From NCBI GenBank assembly GCA_964410285.1, contig CAYPFR010000002.1, positions 186,001-250,000 on the forward strand: a stretch of 64,000 nucleotides of DNA, given 5' to 3'. Positions within the stretch are counted from its first letter, which is position 1, and every line of letters starts with the position of its first letter. Position numbers and translations under genes: made by a program. Source of the stretch: Fretibacter sp964410285 (lineage in GTDB: Bacteria; Pseudomonadota; Alphaproteobacteria; Caulobacterales; Maricaulaceae). Below are positions 17,173 through 26,667 of the stretch, piece by piece. A model generated the notes under the pieces. That model searched no databases, was not told the DNA's origin, and saw only the letters and a list, made by a program, of their open reading frames with translations.

Positions 17173-18122
17173 GAAGCATCCTCAACCATCCAGCGACAAA
17201 GGTCGCCAAAAGACATTCCAACATGAGCCGCTTGCTCAGGCGCAAGCGATGTTGGGGTCATTCCCGGTTGAGTATTCACTTCAAGCATTACCATTTTATT
17301 TACTATGTCGCTTTGGGAGGGGTTTTTTCCAATTTTTTTATCATCATAGCGAAAATCGGCGCGGCTAATGCCCCTACACCCTAGCGCATCATGGGCCAAT
17401 GCGGCCCATTTCAATGCCAAATCCGTCGCGATTTGCGGTATTTTGGCCGGCAATTCATGCAAAGAGCCGCCATCTGCATATTTAGCATCATAATCATACC
17501 AGCCAGTTTTTGGTACAATTTCAGTTACGCAAAGGGCTCTGCCGTCCATAACGGTGACGGTGAGCTCCCGCCCCGCAATATAAGGCTCGACCATAACAAG
17601 GTCACCCATGGCTTCATTTGTGAGTATCTCTTGCGGCGGCAAAGCGTCCCCATCCCTTACAAGGTAAATCCCGACAGAAGATCCCTGAGCATTGGGTTTT
17701 ATCACGTAGGGCGGCGGCAGGACATGGGCGCGAGCGGCCGTTTCGCGCGAGGTAATTTTATGTTTCGCAACAGTTATCCCCGCCGCACTCATAACGGCTT
17801 TTGCGCGGTGCTTATCCATCGCCAGCGCAGACGCCATGACCCCGCTATGTGAGTAGGGTGTTCCAAATAGTTCAAGCACGCCTTGCACGCGGCCGTCCTC
17901 GCCCCACTCGCCGTGAAGGGCATTAATAATCACATCGGGGGCCGCGACCGTGAGCTGCCGCCAAAGATCGCGCCCCGCGTCAATCTCGCTGACGCGGCAT
18001 CCCTCCCCCCGCAGCGCTTTGGCAATGGCCGCGCCCGAGACAAGCGAGACGCTGCGTTCAGGCGAGAGACCCCCGAGTAAAACGGCGACATGCAGCGCCA
18101 TTTTCGGCGCGCCGCCGCTCAT
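17160..18122 (-). CDS. ddl: D-alanine--D-alanine ligase
   Basis: ATP-grasp ligase making the D-Ala-D-Ala end of the peptidoglycan stem peptide. It has 320 residues from the chosen ATG, which overlaps the murB stop as ATGA; an in-frame extension ten codons upstream lies inside murB and is less likely. Motifs: HVAVLLGGLSPERSVSLVSG at the N-terminus, YVIKPNAQGSSVGIYLV in the ATP-grasp region, GRELTVTVMD, RADFRYDD, and the metal-binding LEVNTQPGMTPTSL. The Tyr of the EYxxKY-type loop (YDYDAKYADGGS) is present. Confidence 0.95.
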   Translation of the reverse strand: MSGGAPKMALHVAVLLGGLSPERSVSLVSGAAIAKALRGEGCRVSEIDAGRDLWRQLTVAAPDVIINALHGEWGEDGRVQGVLELFGTPYSHSGVMASALAMDKHRAKAVMSAAGITVAKHKITSRETAARAHVLPPPYVIKPNAQGSSVGIYLVRDGDALPPQEILTNEAMGDLVMVEPYIAGRELTVTVMDGRALCVTEIVPKTGWYDYDAKYADGGSLHELPAKIPQIATDLALKWAALAHDALGCRGISRADFRYDDKKIGKNPSQSDIVNKMVMLEVNTQPGMTPTSLAPEQAAHVGMSFGDLCRWMVEDASWPR

Positions 18123-19033
18123 GACTTTTCGCCTATTCGTTTTATTTCCCATTCCAGATCAACCCCTTCAGAGGCCTTAACTTTCGCCCTAATTTCCTCG
18201 CCGAGATTTTCTAAATCCTGCGCGCTCGCCTCGCCCATATTGATCATAAAATTACAGTGCTGCTCGCTCATTTTCGCCCCACCAACTTGAAATCCGCGCC
18301 CGCCTGCCGCGTCAATGACTTGCCACGCGCCCCGCCCTCCGCTTTGACTCGGGTCAGGGTTCTTGAATGTGGAGCCGCCAGTTTTCTCGCGTATGGGCTG
18401 GCTTTCCTCGCGCCGCGCGGTAATCGCGTTCATGCGCGCGGTTATGGCTTCGGCGCTATCGGATGTGCCTTTAAAAACAGCCTGCGTAAAAATCAAATCA
18501 GGCGCAGCGCCGCTATGGCGGTAGCCATATTCCATATCAGAGACGCTGAGAATTTGCCGGCGTCCGCGCCGATCGAGCGCCGCCACGCTTTGCAGCACGT
18601 CTTTGGTTTCCCCGCCGTAGCAGCCCGCGTTCATCCGCAGCGCCCCGCCGATCGTACCGGGAATACCAGCGTAAAACTCAAGCCCCGCAATGCCTGCCTT
18701 GGCCGCGCGTTTAGCTATGTTATTGTCCAGCGCTGCCGCGCCTGCAGTCACCTTAAGGCCGTCGGTCTTGATTTGACCAAAGCTTGGCCCAAGACGAATG
18801 ACCACGCCGCGCACGCCGCCGCCGCGTACAAGCGTATTACTGGCCGCGCCCAGTATAGTGATAGGAATATCCTGCGGTACCGCGCTTAAAAAGTTGGCAA
18901 GATCCGCCTCGTCTTTGGGAATAAATAGTGCATCCGCCGCCCCGCCCACACGCAGCCAAGTATAAGGCGCCAGCGGCACATTAAAAGACAGCTTACCGCG
19001 AACAGAGGGAAGGGTTTGCGAAAGACTATTCAA
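18119..19033 (-). CDS. murB: UDP-N-acetylenolpyruvoylglucosamine reductase
   Basis: FAD enzyme reducing UDP-GlcNAc-enolpyruvate to UDP-MurNAc. It has 304 residues, with the FAD-binding TWLRVGGAADALFIPKDEADL segment, PITILGAASNTLVRGGG, GLEFYAGIPGTIGGALRMNAGCYGGE (holding the FAD-contacting loop), and a C-terminal catalytic region with GSTFKNPD and AGGRGFQVGGAKMSEQH. This is the type I architecture usual in alphaproteobacteria. It lies 30 bases after murC and overlaps ddl by ATGA. Confidence 0.95.
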   Translation of the reverse strand: MNSLSQTLPSVRGKLSFNVPLAPYTWLRVGGAADALFIPKDEADLANFLSAVPQDIPITILGAASNTLVRGGGVRGVVIRLGPSFGQIKTDGLKVTAGAAALDNNIAKRAAKAGIAGLEFYAGIPGTIGGALRMNAGCYGGETKDVLQSVAALDRRGRRQILSVSDMEYGYRHSGAAPDLIFTQAVFKGTSDSAEAITARMNAITARREESQPIREKTGGSTFKNPDPSQSGGRGAWQVIDAAGGRGFQVGGAKMSEQHCNFMINMGEASAQDLENLGEEIRAKVKASEGVDLEWEIKRIGEKS

Positions 19034-19063
19034 GCGATTTAGCCTTCTTTATCCATAAAACTC

Positions 19064-20482
19064 TCATTTCAGAGCTTTCAACTCATCCGCCAGCCCCGCG
19101 GCCCAATAGGTAATATCGCCTGCACCAAGGCAAACAATAAGATCGCCCGGTTCGAGCGTGGGTTTCAGGGTCTTGGCAAGGGTGTCTTTGGTGATAGAGC
19201 GCGCCTGCCTATGGCCGAACCGCGTGAGGCTCCCGACAAGGTCAGGGCCGCTGACCCCTTCTATTGGGGATTCGCCAGCCGCATAAACATCGGCAATATA
19301 AACGGCGTCTGCGTCATTAAAGCAGGCGGAAAATTCTTCGAATAAGTCCTTTAGCCGCGAATATCGGTGAGGCTGCACGACGGCGTGAACCTTGCCGCGG
19401 CTAACTTGGCGCGCAGCCTGAAGGACAGCGGAAATTTCAACAGGATGATGGCCGTAATCATCAATAATCGTAATGCCGTTCCATTCTCCGACCTGGGTAA
19501 AGCGGCGTTTCACGCCGCCAAAGCCAGCGAGCGCGGCCCGCACTTTTTCCTCATCAATATTCAGCTCCCGCGCGACCGCAATCGCGGAAAGGACATTTTG
19601 CGTATTATGTCTGCCGGCCATAGGTAGAAATAGGCCATTCCAGCGATCCTCAACACCAGTTCGGCTTCGGAACACGACATCAAAACGCGAGCCGCCTGTC
19701 TCAAGCTCGATATTTTCTGCTCGCACATCGGCTTGCGGATTGAAGCCATAGGTCACAACGCGGCGGTCCGTCACGCGAGACACAAGCGCCTGCACCTCGG
19801 GATGATCAATGCAGAGCACGGCAAAGCCGTAAAAGGGCAGGTTCTCGACAAAATTATCAAAAGCCGCCCGCAGAGTATCAAAATCGCCGTAATGTTCCAT
19901 GTGCTCGGGGTCGATATTGGTCACAACTGCAATTGTGCCCAGCAATTTCAGAAAAGAGCCATCGCTCTCATCGGCCTCAACGACCATCCAGTCCCCTGCC
20001 CCTAATTTCGCATTAGACCCGTAAGCATTGATAATCCCCCCATTAATCACCGTGGGGTCCAGCCCGCCGCCCTCCATGATGGCCGCCATCATTGTTGTCG
20101 TCGTCGTTTTACCGTGCGTCCCCGCAATCGCGACGGCCCATTTTAGGCGCATCAGCTCCGCAAGCATTTCCGCGCGCCGTACAACAGGAATAGAGCGCGC
20201 CCGCGCCTCGACAAGTTCGGCATTATCCGGCTTGATGGCAGAACTCATGACAATCGCGCCAACACCGGCGACCTGCTCTGCTTTTTGCCCGATATATATT
20301 TTCGCCCCCAGCCCGCGAAGGCGCTCCACATTTGGATTCTCGCGCGAATCTGAACCTTGCACCGTATAACCCAAATTCAGCATGACCTCCGCTATGCCGC
20401 TCATGCCAATGCCGCCAATTCCAATAAAATGGATGGCTCCCGGCTCGAACGGCAGTTTGGTCGCGGGTCTGGTATTGGGCAT
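19064..20482 (-). CDS. murC: UDP-N-acetylmuramate--L-alanine ligase
   Basis: Mur ligase adding L-Ala to UDP-MurNAc. It has 472 residues from the chosen ATG, ten bases after murG's stop. An in-frame extension of 39 Pro/Lys-rich residues would lie wholly inside murG and is rejected. Domain 1 opens with IHFIGIGGIGMSGIAEVM; the ATP-binding AGTHGKTTTT loop follows at about residues 115-124; then VEADESDGSF, NIDPEHMEHYG and the C-terminal IDDYGHHPVEI and CLGAGDIT blocks. Confidence 0.95.
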   Translation of the reverse strand: MPNTRPATKLPFEPGAIHFIGIGGIGMSGIAEVMLNLGYTVQGSDSRENPNVERLRGLGAKIYIGQKAEQVAGVGAIVMSSAIKPDNAELVEARARSIPVVRRAEMLAELMRLKWAVAIAGTHGKTTTTTMMAAIMEGGGLDPTVINGGIINAYGSNAKLGAGDWMVVEADESDGSFLKLLGTIAVVTNIDPEHMEHYGDFDTLRAAFDNFVENLPFYGFAVLCIDHPEVQALVSRVTDRRVVTYGFNPQADVRAENIELETGGSRFDVVFRSRTGVEDRWNGLFLPMAGRHNTQNVLSAIAVARELNIDEEKVRAALAGFGGVKRRFTQVGEWNGITIIDDYGHHPVEISAVLQAARQVSRGKVHAVVQPHRYSRLKDLFEEFSACFNDADAVYIADVYAAGESPIEGVSGPDLVGSLTRFGHRQARSITKDTLAKTLKPTLEPGDLIVCLGAGDITYWAAGLADELKALK

Positions 20483-20492
20483 GGAGTTATCT

Positions 20493-21584
20493 TTACGTCG
20501 CTGCGGCTTTGATGACCAAATCTGCAAGGGCGGCGGCGGCGTCTTTACGGGACACGGACGCTGCGGCGGCGGAAGCGGTTTCAAGCCAGTTCGAATCATT
20601 TAGTCTTGCCTCCAAAGTAGATTTTACGCCCTTGGGGGTAAACTCTGATTCGGGCAAAATATCGGCAGCGCCGAGGTCTTTTAGCGACAACGCATTTATC
20701 GTCTGGTGATCATCCATTGCAATGGCGAGAGGCACAAAGAGTGCAGGCTTTGCCATCACCGCAATTTCACTTACGCTGCCCGCACCGGCGCGGCCAATTA
20801 CGTAATGTGCCTTGGCAAGATGCACCTCAATGTCAGGGAAAAAAGGCTCGCATAAGGCGCGAATGCCTGCGCGGCGATAGATGTCTCTCGCCGCGTCCAG
20901 ATATTCTTTGCGGGTTTGCTGCACGACAACGAGGCGGCTCCGCAGCGCCTTTGGCAACAGCGCGAGCGCTGCGGGCGTCGTTTCGGAGATCAGCTTTGCC
21001 CCGAGACTGCCGCCAACAATCAGCAGATTTATGTCGCCCCTAGGGGATTTATATGATCTGGGCACAGCGGCTAAAATCTGGGCGCGCATTGGGTTGCCAG
21101 TGAAGATTAGGTTTGCGCCAGCGGGAGCCTTGTCGCATCGCTTAAAACCTGTCGCGACAAACTCTGCACTGGGCGCGAGCAATCGGTTCACACGTCCTAA
21201 CACTGCATTTTGTTCATGCAGTACAGTGGGGATATTCATGACCTGAGCCGCTTTGACGGCGGGAAAGGACGGGTAGCCGCCGAAGCCGACAACAATATCT
21301 GGCTTCCAGCCGCGCATAAATGATTTAGCTTCATTTATACCATTGGCGAGTTTTATGAGCCCCTTAACGGCGGCAATAGGTTTGCGCGGCGTGATGCTCG
21401 CGGCCGAGACCTCTCGTATTGGCGACGCGGGAATGGCGCCTGCATGAAGGCGGCCGCGCGCATCCGTTATCATGGCGGCTTCCCAACCTTGCGCGGTCAG
21501 TGTTTCGGCCAAAGCTTGGGCGGGGAACATATGCCCGCCCGTACCGCCCGCCGCCAAAAGTAGGCGCTTAGTCGCCATATGCAT
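20493..21584 (-). CDS. murG: UDP-GlcNAc--lipid I N-acetylglucosaminyltransferase
   Basis: GT28-family transferase converting lipid I to lipid II on the inner face of the membrane. It has 363 residues. The N-terminal GGTGGHMFPAQALAETL loop and FGGYPSFPAVKAA, HEQNAVLGRVNR mid-domain, the C-terminal VGGSLGAK donor site, and the GRAGAGSVSEIA loop are all intact. The start lies inside the end of ftsW; a second ATG two codons later is equally plausible. Confidence 0.95.
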   Translation of the reverse strand: MHMATKRLLLAAGGTGGHMFPAQALAETLTAQGWEAAMITDARGRLHAGAIPASPIREVSAASITPRKPIAAVKGLIKLANGINEAKSFMRGWKPDIVVGFGGYPSFPAVKAAQVMNIPTVLHEQNAVLGRVNRLLAPSAEFVATGFKRCDKAPAGANLIFTGNPMRAQILAAVPRSYKSPRGDINLLIVGGSLGAKLISETTPAALALLPKALRSRLVVVQQTRKEYLDAARDIYRRAGIRALCEPFFPDIEVHLAKAHYVIGRAGAGSVSEIAVMAKPALFVPLAIAMDDHQTINALSLKDLGAADILPESEFTPKGVKSTLEARLNDSNWLETASAAAASVSRKDAAAALADLVIKAAAT

Positions 21585-22710
21585 AGGCCCCCGGACGGTG
21601 GCGCGTGAAGGCCAGAATAAGCCCCGCAGTAAAACATAAGGCCAGCATAGAAGAGCCGCCGTAACTGATGAACGGCAAGGTCATGCCTTTGGCGGGTGCC
21701 ATGTTTAGATTTACAAAAAGATTTATCACAATCTGCATACCCACCATTGTCGCGAGGCCCGCAACGGCAAGCTGGGAGAAATAGTCATTGAGCTTTAGTG
21801 CATTTCTGAAACTGCGCAGGACAAATCCTGCTAGCATCGCCAATAGCAATAGCGAAATGAGAAAACCGAACTCTTCGACTGTGGCCGCGAATATGAAATC
21901 TGTGTGGATATCGGGCACGGAATGTTTCACCGTCCCCTCTCCTGGCCCGCGCCCCAGCCAGCCGCCGTTGGCTATGGCCTCTAGCGCTTTATCGGTCTGA
22001 TAGGTGTCTGAGTTTTCGGGATTTAAAAATCTGTTTACGCGGTCTTGCACATGCGGGAGCGCCATGTAAGCACAGATAAATCCCGCAACAGACATCCCAA
22101 GCAAAACAAGCACAATTCCAAGTGACAGCCCCGCAAAAAAGAAAATTGCCGCAAAGCTAAGGGTCAGTAAAAAGGTTTGCCCGAAATCCGGTTGGCGAAG
22201 AAGCAAAAGCACAAGGACGCTGTAGATCGCCAGCATAATCGGTAAGGCCGGCACTTTGGGATCGCGTTTTTTCATCGCAAACATCCAAGCGGCGAACACA
22301 ATAAAGGCGGGCTTTGCAAATTCTGAGGGTTGCAAACCAAAAGGTCCAATTCGGAACCAGCGCGTTGCGCCTTTTACCTCATACCCAATGAAGGGCAAAG
22401 CCGCCATCAGCACAAGAGAAATTATAAGCGCCAGAATACCAATACGCCGCGCAAAGGTTGCGCCCAAAATGGAAATTAATATGGCTCCCAAGAGGCCGAG
22501 GGCAGCAAAAATCGCATGGCGATAGAGAAAGTTGAATGGATTGGCATATTCCAACCGCGCCGAAGCTGCTGGCGAGGTTCCCATGGACAATATTAGTCCC
22601 GCGGCGATCAAGCAGAGCAATAGGCTTAGCGTGATTTGATCAACAGATCGCCACCACTCAAAGACAGGAGAGCGGTTGGTGCGCGCGGGCCGAATTGAGG
22701 CACCAATCAC
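21568..22710 (-). CDS. ftsW: Septal peptidoglycan glycosyltransferase FtsW
   Basis: SEDS-family polymerase that works with FtsI at the septum. It has 380 residues with about ten hydrophobic segments. The long periplasmic loop holds the RVNRFLNPE and SDTYQTDKALEAIANGGWLGRGPGEG region with the conserved catalytic Asp, and the C-terminal SEDS signature is present (NLFVNLNMAPAKGMTLPFISYGGSS). The start overlaps murD's stop (ATGA) and the end overlaps murG by 17 bases. Confidence 0.95.
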   Translation of the reverse strand: MIGASIRPARTNRSPVFEWWRSVDQITLSLLLCLIAAGLILSMGTSPAASARLEYANPFNFLYRHAIFAALGLLGAILISILGATFARRIGILALIISLVLMAALPFIGYEVKGATRWFRIGPFGLQPSEFAKPAFIVFAAWMFAMKKRDPKVPALPIMLAIYSVLVLLLLRQPDFGQTFLLTLSFAAIFFFAGLSLGIVLVLLGMSVAGFICAYMALPHVQDRVNRFLNPENSDTYQTDKALEAIANGGWLGRGPGEGTVKHSVPDIHTDFIFAATVEEFGFLISLLLLAMLAGFVLRSFRNALKLNDYFSQLAVAGLATMVGMQIVINLFVNLNMAPAKGMTLPFISYGGSSMLALCFTAGLILAFTRHRPGAYAYGD

Positions 22711-24164
22711 GCCGCGCTCTCCGGCCGCAAATCGCGGTTCTTTTTATTTTCTAATTCGCGTTCAAATATAGCTACGATTTCGCCGGCCTTATCCCGAAAG
22801 ACATCACCGCGTTTTTCAAAATCCGCAAATTGATCAAAGCTCGCGCAGGCGGGCGAGAGTAAGATTATCGGATCTTTTTTGCCCGAGGCCAGAGCGTCTT
22901 TGGTGGCGCAGATCACGGCATAGTGCAGCTCTTTGGAAATCTTATGAGAAACCTTATGCGTCTTGAGCGTTTTGGAAAAATCTTCGGCTGCCTCGCCGAT
23001 CAAATACGCGCGCGTCACATTCGGGAAAAGCTCGGCCAGCGGCTCGATCCCGCCCGCCTTGGCCATGCCGCCGGCAATCCAGTAAATATTTTTATAGCTC
23101 GCGAGCGCTTGACGCGCCGCATCCGCATTAGTGGCTTTGCTATCATTGACATAACGAAGCGGTCCGACGCGCCCGCTAGTTTCCATTCGATGCGCAAGGC
23201 CCGGAAAGGACAAAATCGCCTTGCCAATTTTGGCGGGCGAAAGACCTAGCGCATGCACGGCCGCATATGCGGCAGCCGCGTTTTGCCAATTGTGAACACC
23301 TTCAAGGGCTTTTGCTTGGTTTAAATCTGCAATTTCTGCGACTTTGCGGCCCTGCGCGCAATATAGTTTACCTTTGATAACGCAGCTTCCGCGCCCCAAT
23401 GATTTTCGTCCTGAAATTGGCACGACGCTTCGCCCATTTCGTGCGGTCATAACCGTGCAAAGGCGGCGACCTTCGGGATTATCCACGCCGATTATGGCCG
23501 TGTCATCGCTGGTTTGATTGTTAAAAATATTGCGCTTGGCTGCGCCGTAACTTTTGAGGTCACCGTGGCGCTCCAAGTGATCCGGCGAAAGATTTAGAAA
23601 CACAGCAACATCCGCATGCAGGCTGGGACAGCGCTCTAATTGATAACTTGAAAGCTCCAGCACATAAACCATCCCCGCGTGCATACGGTCGAGGTCTAAA
23701 ACGCCGCGCCCAATATTGCCGCCCATTTGAACGGCGCGGTCACATTCAGACAGAATATGCGCCGTGAGCGCAGTCGTCGTAGACTTTCCATTCGTACCGG
23801 TAATGGCGATAATTTTGGGACGGTTTGACGGCGCGCGAGCTTTGATCTCGCGCGCAAAAATTTCAATGTCGCATATAATAGGCGTATCTGTCGCATCCGC
23901 ACGCTGCGCTGTCCAATGCGGTTTTGGTAATTTGTGCGGAACGCCGGGCGAAAGAACAAGCGCGCTGTAATCGCTCCAATCAGATTTGGATAAATCCGTC
24001 AGGGAGATACCCGCATTAGCGGCAATGTCGCGGGCTTCCTCACGGTCATCCCAAGCATGAACGCGCGCCCCTCCGGCCGCCAGAGACTTGGCGGCGGTTA
24101 ATCCCGTTCGTCCCAGTCCGAAAACAGCGACGTCCTGATTTTTAAAGGAGGCGGCTTTAATCAT
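22707..24164 (-). CDS. murD: UDP-N-acetylmuramoyl-L-alanine--D-glutamate ligase
   Basis: Mur ligase adding D-Glu. It has 485 residues from the ATG that lies 11 bases after mraY's stop; a 23-residue extension upstream overlaps mraY and is unlike the family. Motifs in order: VAVFGLGRTGLTAAKSL (domain 1), IIAITGTNGKSTTTAL (ATP loop), LELSSYQLE, NLSPDHLERHG, RMETSGRVGPLRYVNDSKATN and the C-terminal LLSPACASFDQFADFEKRGDVF, which is diagnostic for MurD. Confidence 0.95.
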   Translation of the reverse strand: MIKAASFKNQDVAVFGLGRTGLTAAKSLAAGGARVHAWDDREEARDIAANAGISLTDLSKSDWSDYSALVLSPGVPHKLPKPHWTAQRADATDTPIICDIEIFAREIKARAPSNRPKIIAITGTNGKSTTTALTAHILSECDRAVQMGGNIGRGVLDLDRMHAGMVYVLELSSYQLERCPSLHADVAVFLNLSPDHLERHGDLKSYGAAKRNIFNNQTSDDTAIIGVDNPEGRRLCTVMTARNGRSVVPISGRKSLGRGSCVIKGKLYCAQGRKVAEIADLNQAKALEGVHNWQNAAAAYAAVHALGLSPAKIGKAILSFPGLAHRMETSGRVGPLRYVNDSKATNADAARQALASYKNIYWIAGGMAKAGGIEPLAELFPNVTRAYLIGEAAEDFSKTLKTHKVSHKISKELHYAVICATKDALASGKKDPIILLSPACASFDQFADFEKRGDVFRDKAGEIVAIFERELENKKNRDLRPESAA

Positions 24165-24175
24165 GTCCCGATTCC

Positions 24176-25273
24176 TTAGCGCAGCTTTAGGGTTGAAAGT
24201 CCGATCAACGCCAGAATTATGGCAATGATCCAAAAACGAATAACGATCGTCGGCTCGGCCCAGCCCTTTTTCTCAAAATGATGGTGGATAGGTGCCATTC
24301 GGAAAACACGTTTTCCCGTAAGTTTGAACGACGCCACTTGCACGATCACCGAAACAGCTTCGAGGACGAAAAGCCCGCCAATAATCGCCAGCACGATTTC
24401 ATGCTTAATGGCAACAGCCGTGGTCCCGAGCGCCCCCCCGAGTGCCAGCGAGCCCGTATCGCCCATAAACACCATAGCAGGCGGAGCGTTATACCAAAGA
24501 AAGCCCAGAGACGCCCCAATTATCGCGCCGAGGAAAACCGTAATTTCGCCGGAGCCTGGCACGTAAGGAACGCCTAGATAGTTGGAAAAAACAGAATTAC
24601 CGACAATATAGGCAATGAAAGCAAGGCTCATCGCTGCAATCATCACAGGTACAATCGCAAGCCCATCGAGCCCGTCCGTCAGGTTCACAGCATTGGAAGC
24701 ACCGACAATGACGAAAGCGCCCACCGGGATGAAAAATATTCCTAGATTGATGGTAAAGTTTTTCAGTAGCGGAATAGCAAGACCTGTTTGAAAACCGTCA
24801 GGCGTTTGCGGAAAAATCGTTGTCAGATAAAAAACGGCAACCCCCGCAATTAGAAACTCCAGAAGCAAACGAATTTTGCCCGAAAATCCTTTATGGGACT
24901 GCCGAGACACTTTGAGAAAATCATCATAAAACCCAATCAAGCCATACCCCAAAGTCACGAGCATCACCGTCCATAAAAACGGATTTTTCAAATCTGCCCA
25001 AAGCAAGGTGGAGGTCATCACGCAGAGCAAAATAAGGAGTCCGCCCATTGTCGGGGTCCCGGCCTTTTCGATAATATGACTTTGCGGTCCGTCCTCGCGG
25101 ATGGGCTGTCCCTTACCTTGTTTGGAGCGCAAAATATCAATCATACGCGGGCCGAGAATAAAGGCAATGATCATAGAGGTCAGCAGGGCCCCGCCAGTGC
25201 GAAAGGTAATATAATTAAACAGGTTAAACAGCTGAAAATCTTCGGCATAACGAGAGAGCAGTTCAAAGAGCAT
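24176..25273 (-). CDS. mraY: Phospho-N-acetylmuramoyl-pentapeptide-transferase
   Basis: Inner-membrane enzyme making lipid I from UDP-MurNAc-pentapeptide and undecaprenyl phosphate. It has 365 residues and about ten TM helices. The start is the ATG overlapping murF's stop as TAATG; a 62-residue Arg-rich extension upstream would lie inside murF. Active-site landmarks are present: the GKGQPIREDGPQSH loop, GFYDDFLKV (Mg-binding Asp pair), SNAVNLTDGLDGLAI, FMGDTGSLALGG and the MAPIHHHFE histidine cluster. Confidence 0.96.
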   Translation of the reverse strand: MLFELLSRYAEDFQLFNLFNYITFRTGGALLTSMIIAFILGPRMIDILRSKQGKGQPIREDGPQSHIIEKAGTPTMGGLLILLCVMTSTLLWADLKNPFLWTVMLVTLGYGLIGFYDDFLKVSRQSHKGFSGKIRLLLEFLIAGVAVFYLTTIFPQTPDGFQTGLAIPLLKNFTINLGIFFIPVGAFVIVGASNAVNLTDGLDGLAIVPVMIAAMSLAFIAYIVGNSVFSNYLGVPYVPGSGEITVFLGAIIGASLGFLWYNAPPAMVFMGDTGSLALGGALGTTAVAIKHEIVLAIIGGLFVLEAVSVIVQVASFKLTGKRVFRMAPIHHHFEKKGWAEPTIVIRFWIIAIILALIGLSTLKLR

Positions 25274-26667
25274 TAGGCGCTCCCTTCTTTTATTAGCGCG
25301 TCCACGAGTTGCCCGAGTCCTGCCGCATTTGACCCCTTGATCAGGACAATGTCGCCTGTTTCTATTTCTTCCATGAGCGCGGCCTTGGCTCCGGCCCAGT
25401 CCGCGCAGGCCGCGCCGCGCAGTTTTTGCGGCAAGGCCCCTTTGAGCGCGCGCATACATTCGCCTGTCGTTATGACCCGCGCATAACCAGCTGACTCGAG
25501 CGGGGCCGCCAGCGCGGCGTGAAGCGCAAGCTCGTCTGCGCCAAGTTCAAACATATCCCCAAGCACAGCGATCTTGCGTCCCTCAAGCATTGCGCTTGCG
25601 CCGATGGCCGCGCGCATTGAGGCGGGGTTAGCATTGTAACTTTCATCGATCAGCGTGAAGGTCTTGCCATCAAGAGTAAGGCTATGGCGCGCGCCGCGCC
25701 CTTTCGCCGCTTGCAAACTACGAAGCTGCCGCGCGGCCTTGCGCAAATCAACTTTTGCGGCGAGCGCGCAGCACATACAGGCCGCGACATTACTCACCCA
25801 ATGATCGCCGATAAGCGGCAAAGTCACATCGATTTGCTGGCCTTCGATTCTGAGGCGGATATTCGTAACTTGCGGATGCTTTCGCACATCCACAATTGCC
25901 GCCGTATTTGAAGCGTCCGTTCCAAAGGTGAAAATACGCTCGGGCGCGATACCGCGCGCCTCTGCAAGCCCGCGGATATAGGGCGTAAATTCATTATCGC
26001 CATTGAGCACAACTATGCCGCCGGGCGCCAGTCCGTCAATAATTTCGGCCTTTGCATCTGCGATCTTCTCAAGGCTTTCAAAATGCGCTAGATGCGCGCC
26101 CGCCACATTATTAATCAAGGCGATATTAGGCTCTAGCATTTTTGAGAGCGCCTCTATTTCCCCCGCATGATTCATGCCTAACTCAAATATGCCATAATCG
26201 GTTGCCATAGGCATGCGCGCCATCGTGAGCGGAACGCCCCAGTGATTATTATAAGATTTCAGAGACTTATGCGTATGTCCGAAGGCCTTGAAAATATGCG
26301 CTAACGCCTCTTTGACGCTAGTCTTTCCCGCGCTGCCGGTGACGCCAATCCGAAGGGCATTTGACTTTTGCATGCGGTGGCGACCCATAGATGTGAGCGC
26401 CTTTAGGCTATCACCCACAATCAAAGCAGGTGCGTCCTGTGGCGTTTCGCTCATGACAGCGCCTGCGCCGGTCTCGCGCGCGGCGGGGATAAAATCGTGC
26501 CCGTCGCGAACGTCTTTGAGGGGTACAAACAGCTCTCCTGCCTTGAGGCTGCGGCTGTCAATTGATACGCCGGACACAGCCCATTCACCGATGGCTGTGC
26601 CGCCGCTGGCCTCGGCCGCCCCTCTAGATGTCCACAAAGGCATTGCCGCCTCAAGCCCATTATCCAT
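25273..26667 (-). CDS. murF: UDP-MurNAc-tripeptide--D-alanyl-D-alanine ligase
   Basis: Last cytoplasmic ligation of the peptidoglycan precursor, adding D-Ala-D-Ala. It has 464 residues. ATP loop GVTGSAGKTSVKEAL (about residues 110-124), YNNHWGVPLT, ELGMNHAGEIE, the IDESYNANPASMRAAI signature and the C-terminal GDIVLIKGSNAAGL are visible. The start lies within the end of murE and is preceded by a strong GGAGGT ribosome site embedded in the murE coding sequence. Confidence 0.95.
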   Translation of the reverse strand: MDNGLEAAMPLWTSRGAAEASGGTAIGEWAVSGVSIDSRSLKAGELFVPLKDVRDGHDFIPAARETGAGAVMSETPQDAPALIVGDSLKALTSMGRHRMQKSNALRIGVTGSAGKTSVKEALAHIFKAFGHTHKSLKSYNNHWGVPLTMARMPMATDYGIFELGMNHAGEIEALSKMLEPNIALINNVAGAHLAHFESLEKIADAKAEIIDGLAPGGIVVLNGDNEFTPYIRGLAEARGIAPERIFTFGTDASNTAAIVDVRKHPQVTNIRLRIEGQQIDVTLPLIGDHWVSNVAACMCCALAAKVDLRKAARQLRSLQAAKGRGARHSLTLDGKTFTLIDESYNANPASMRAAIGASAMLEGRKIAVLGDMFELGADELALHAALAAPLESAGYARVITTGECMRALKGALPQKLRGAACADWAGAKAALMEEIETGDIVLIKGSNAAGLGQLVDALIKEGSA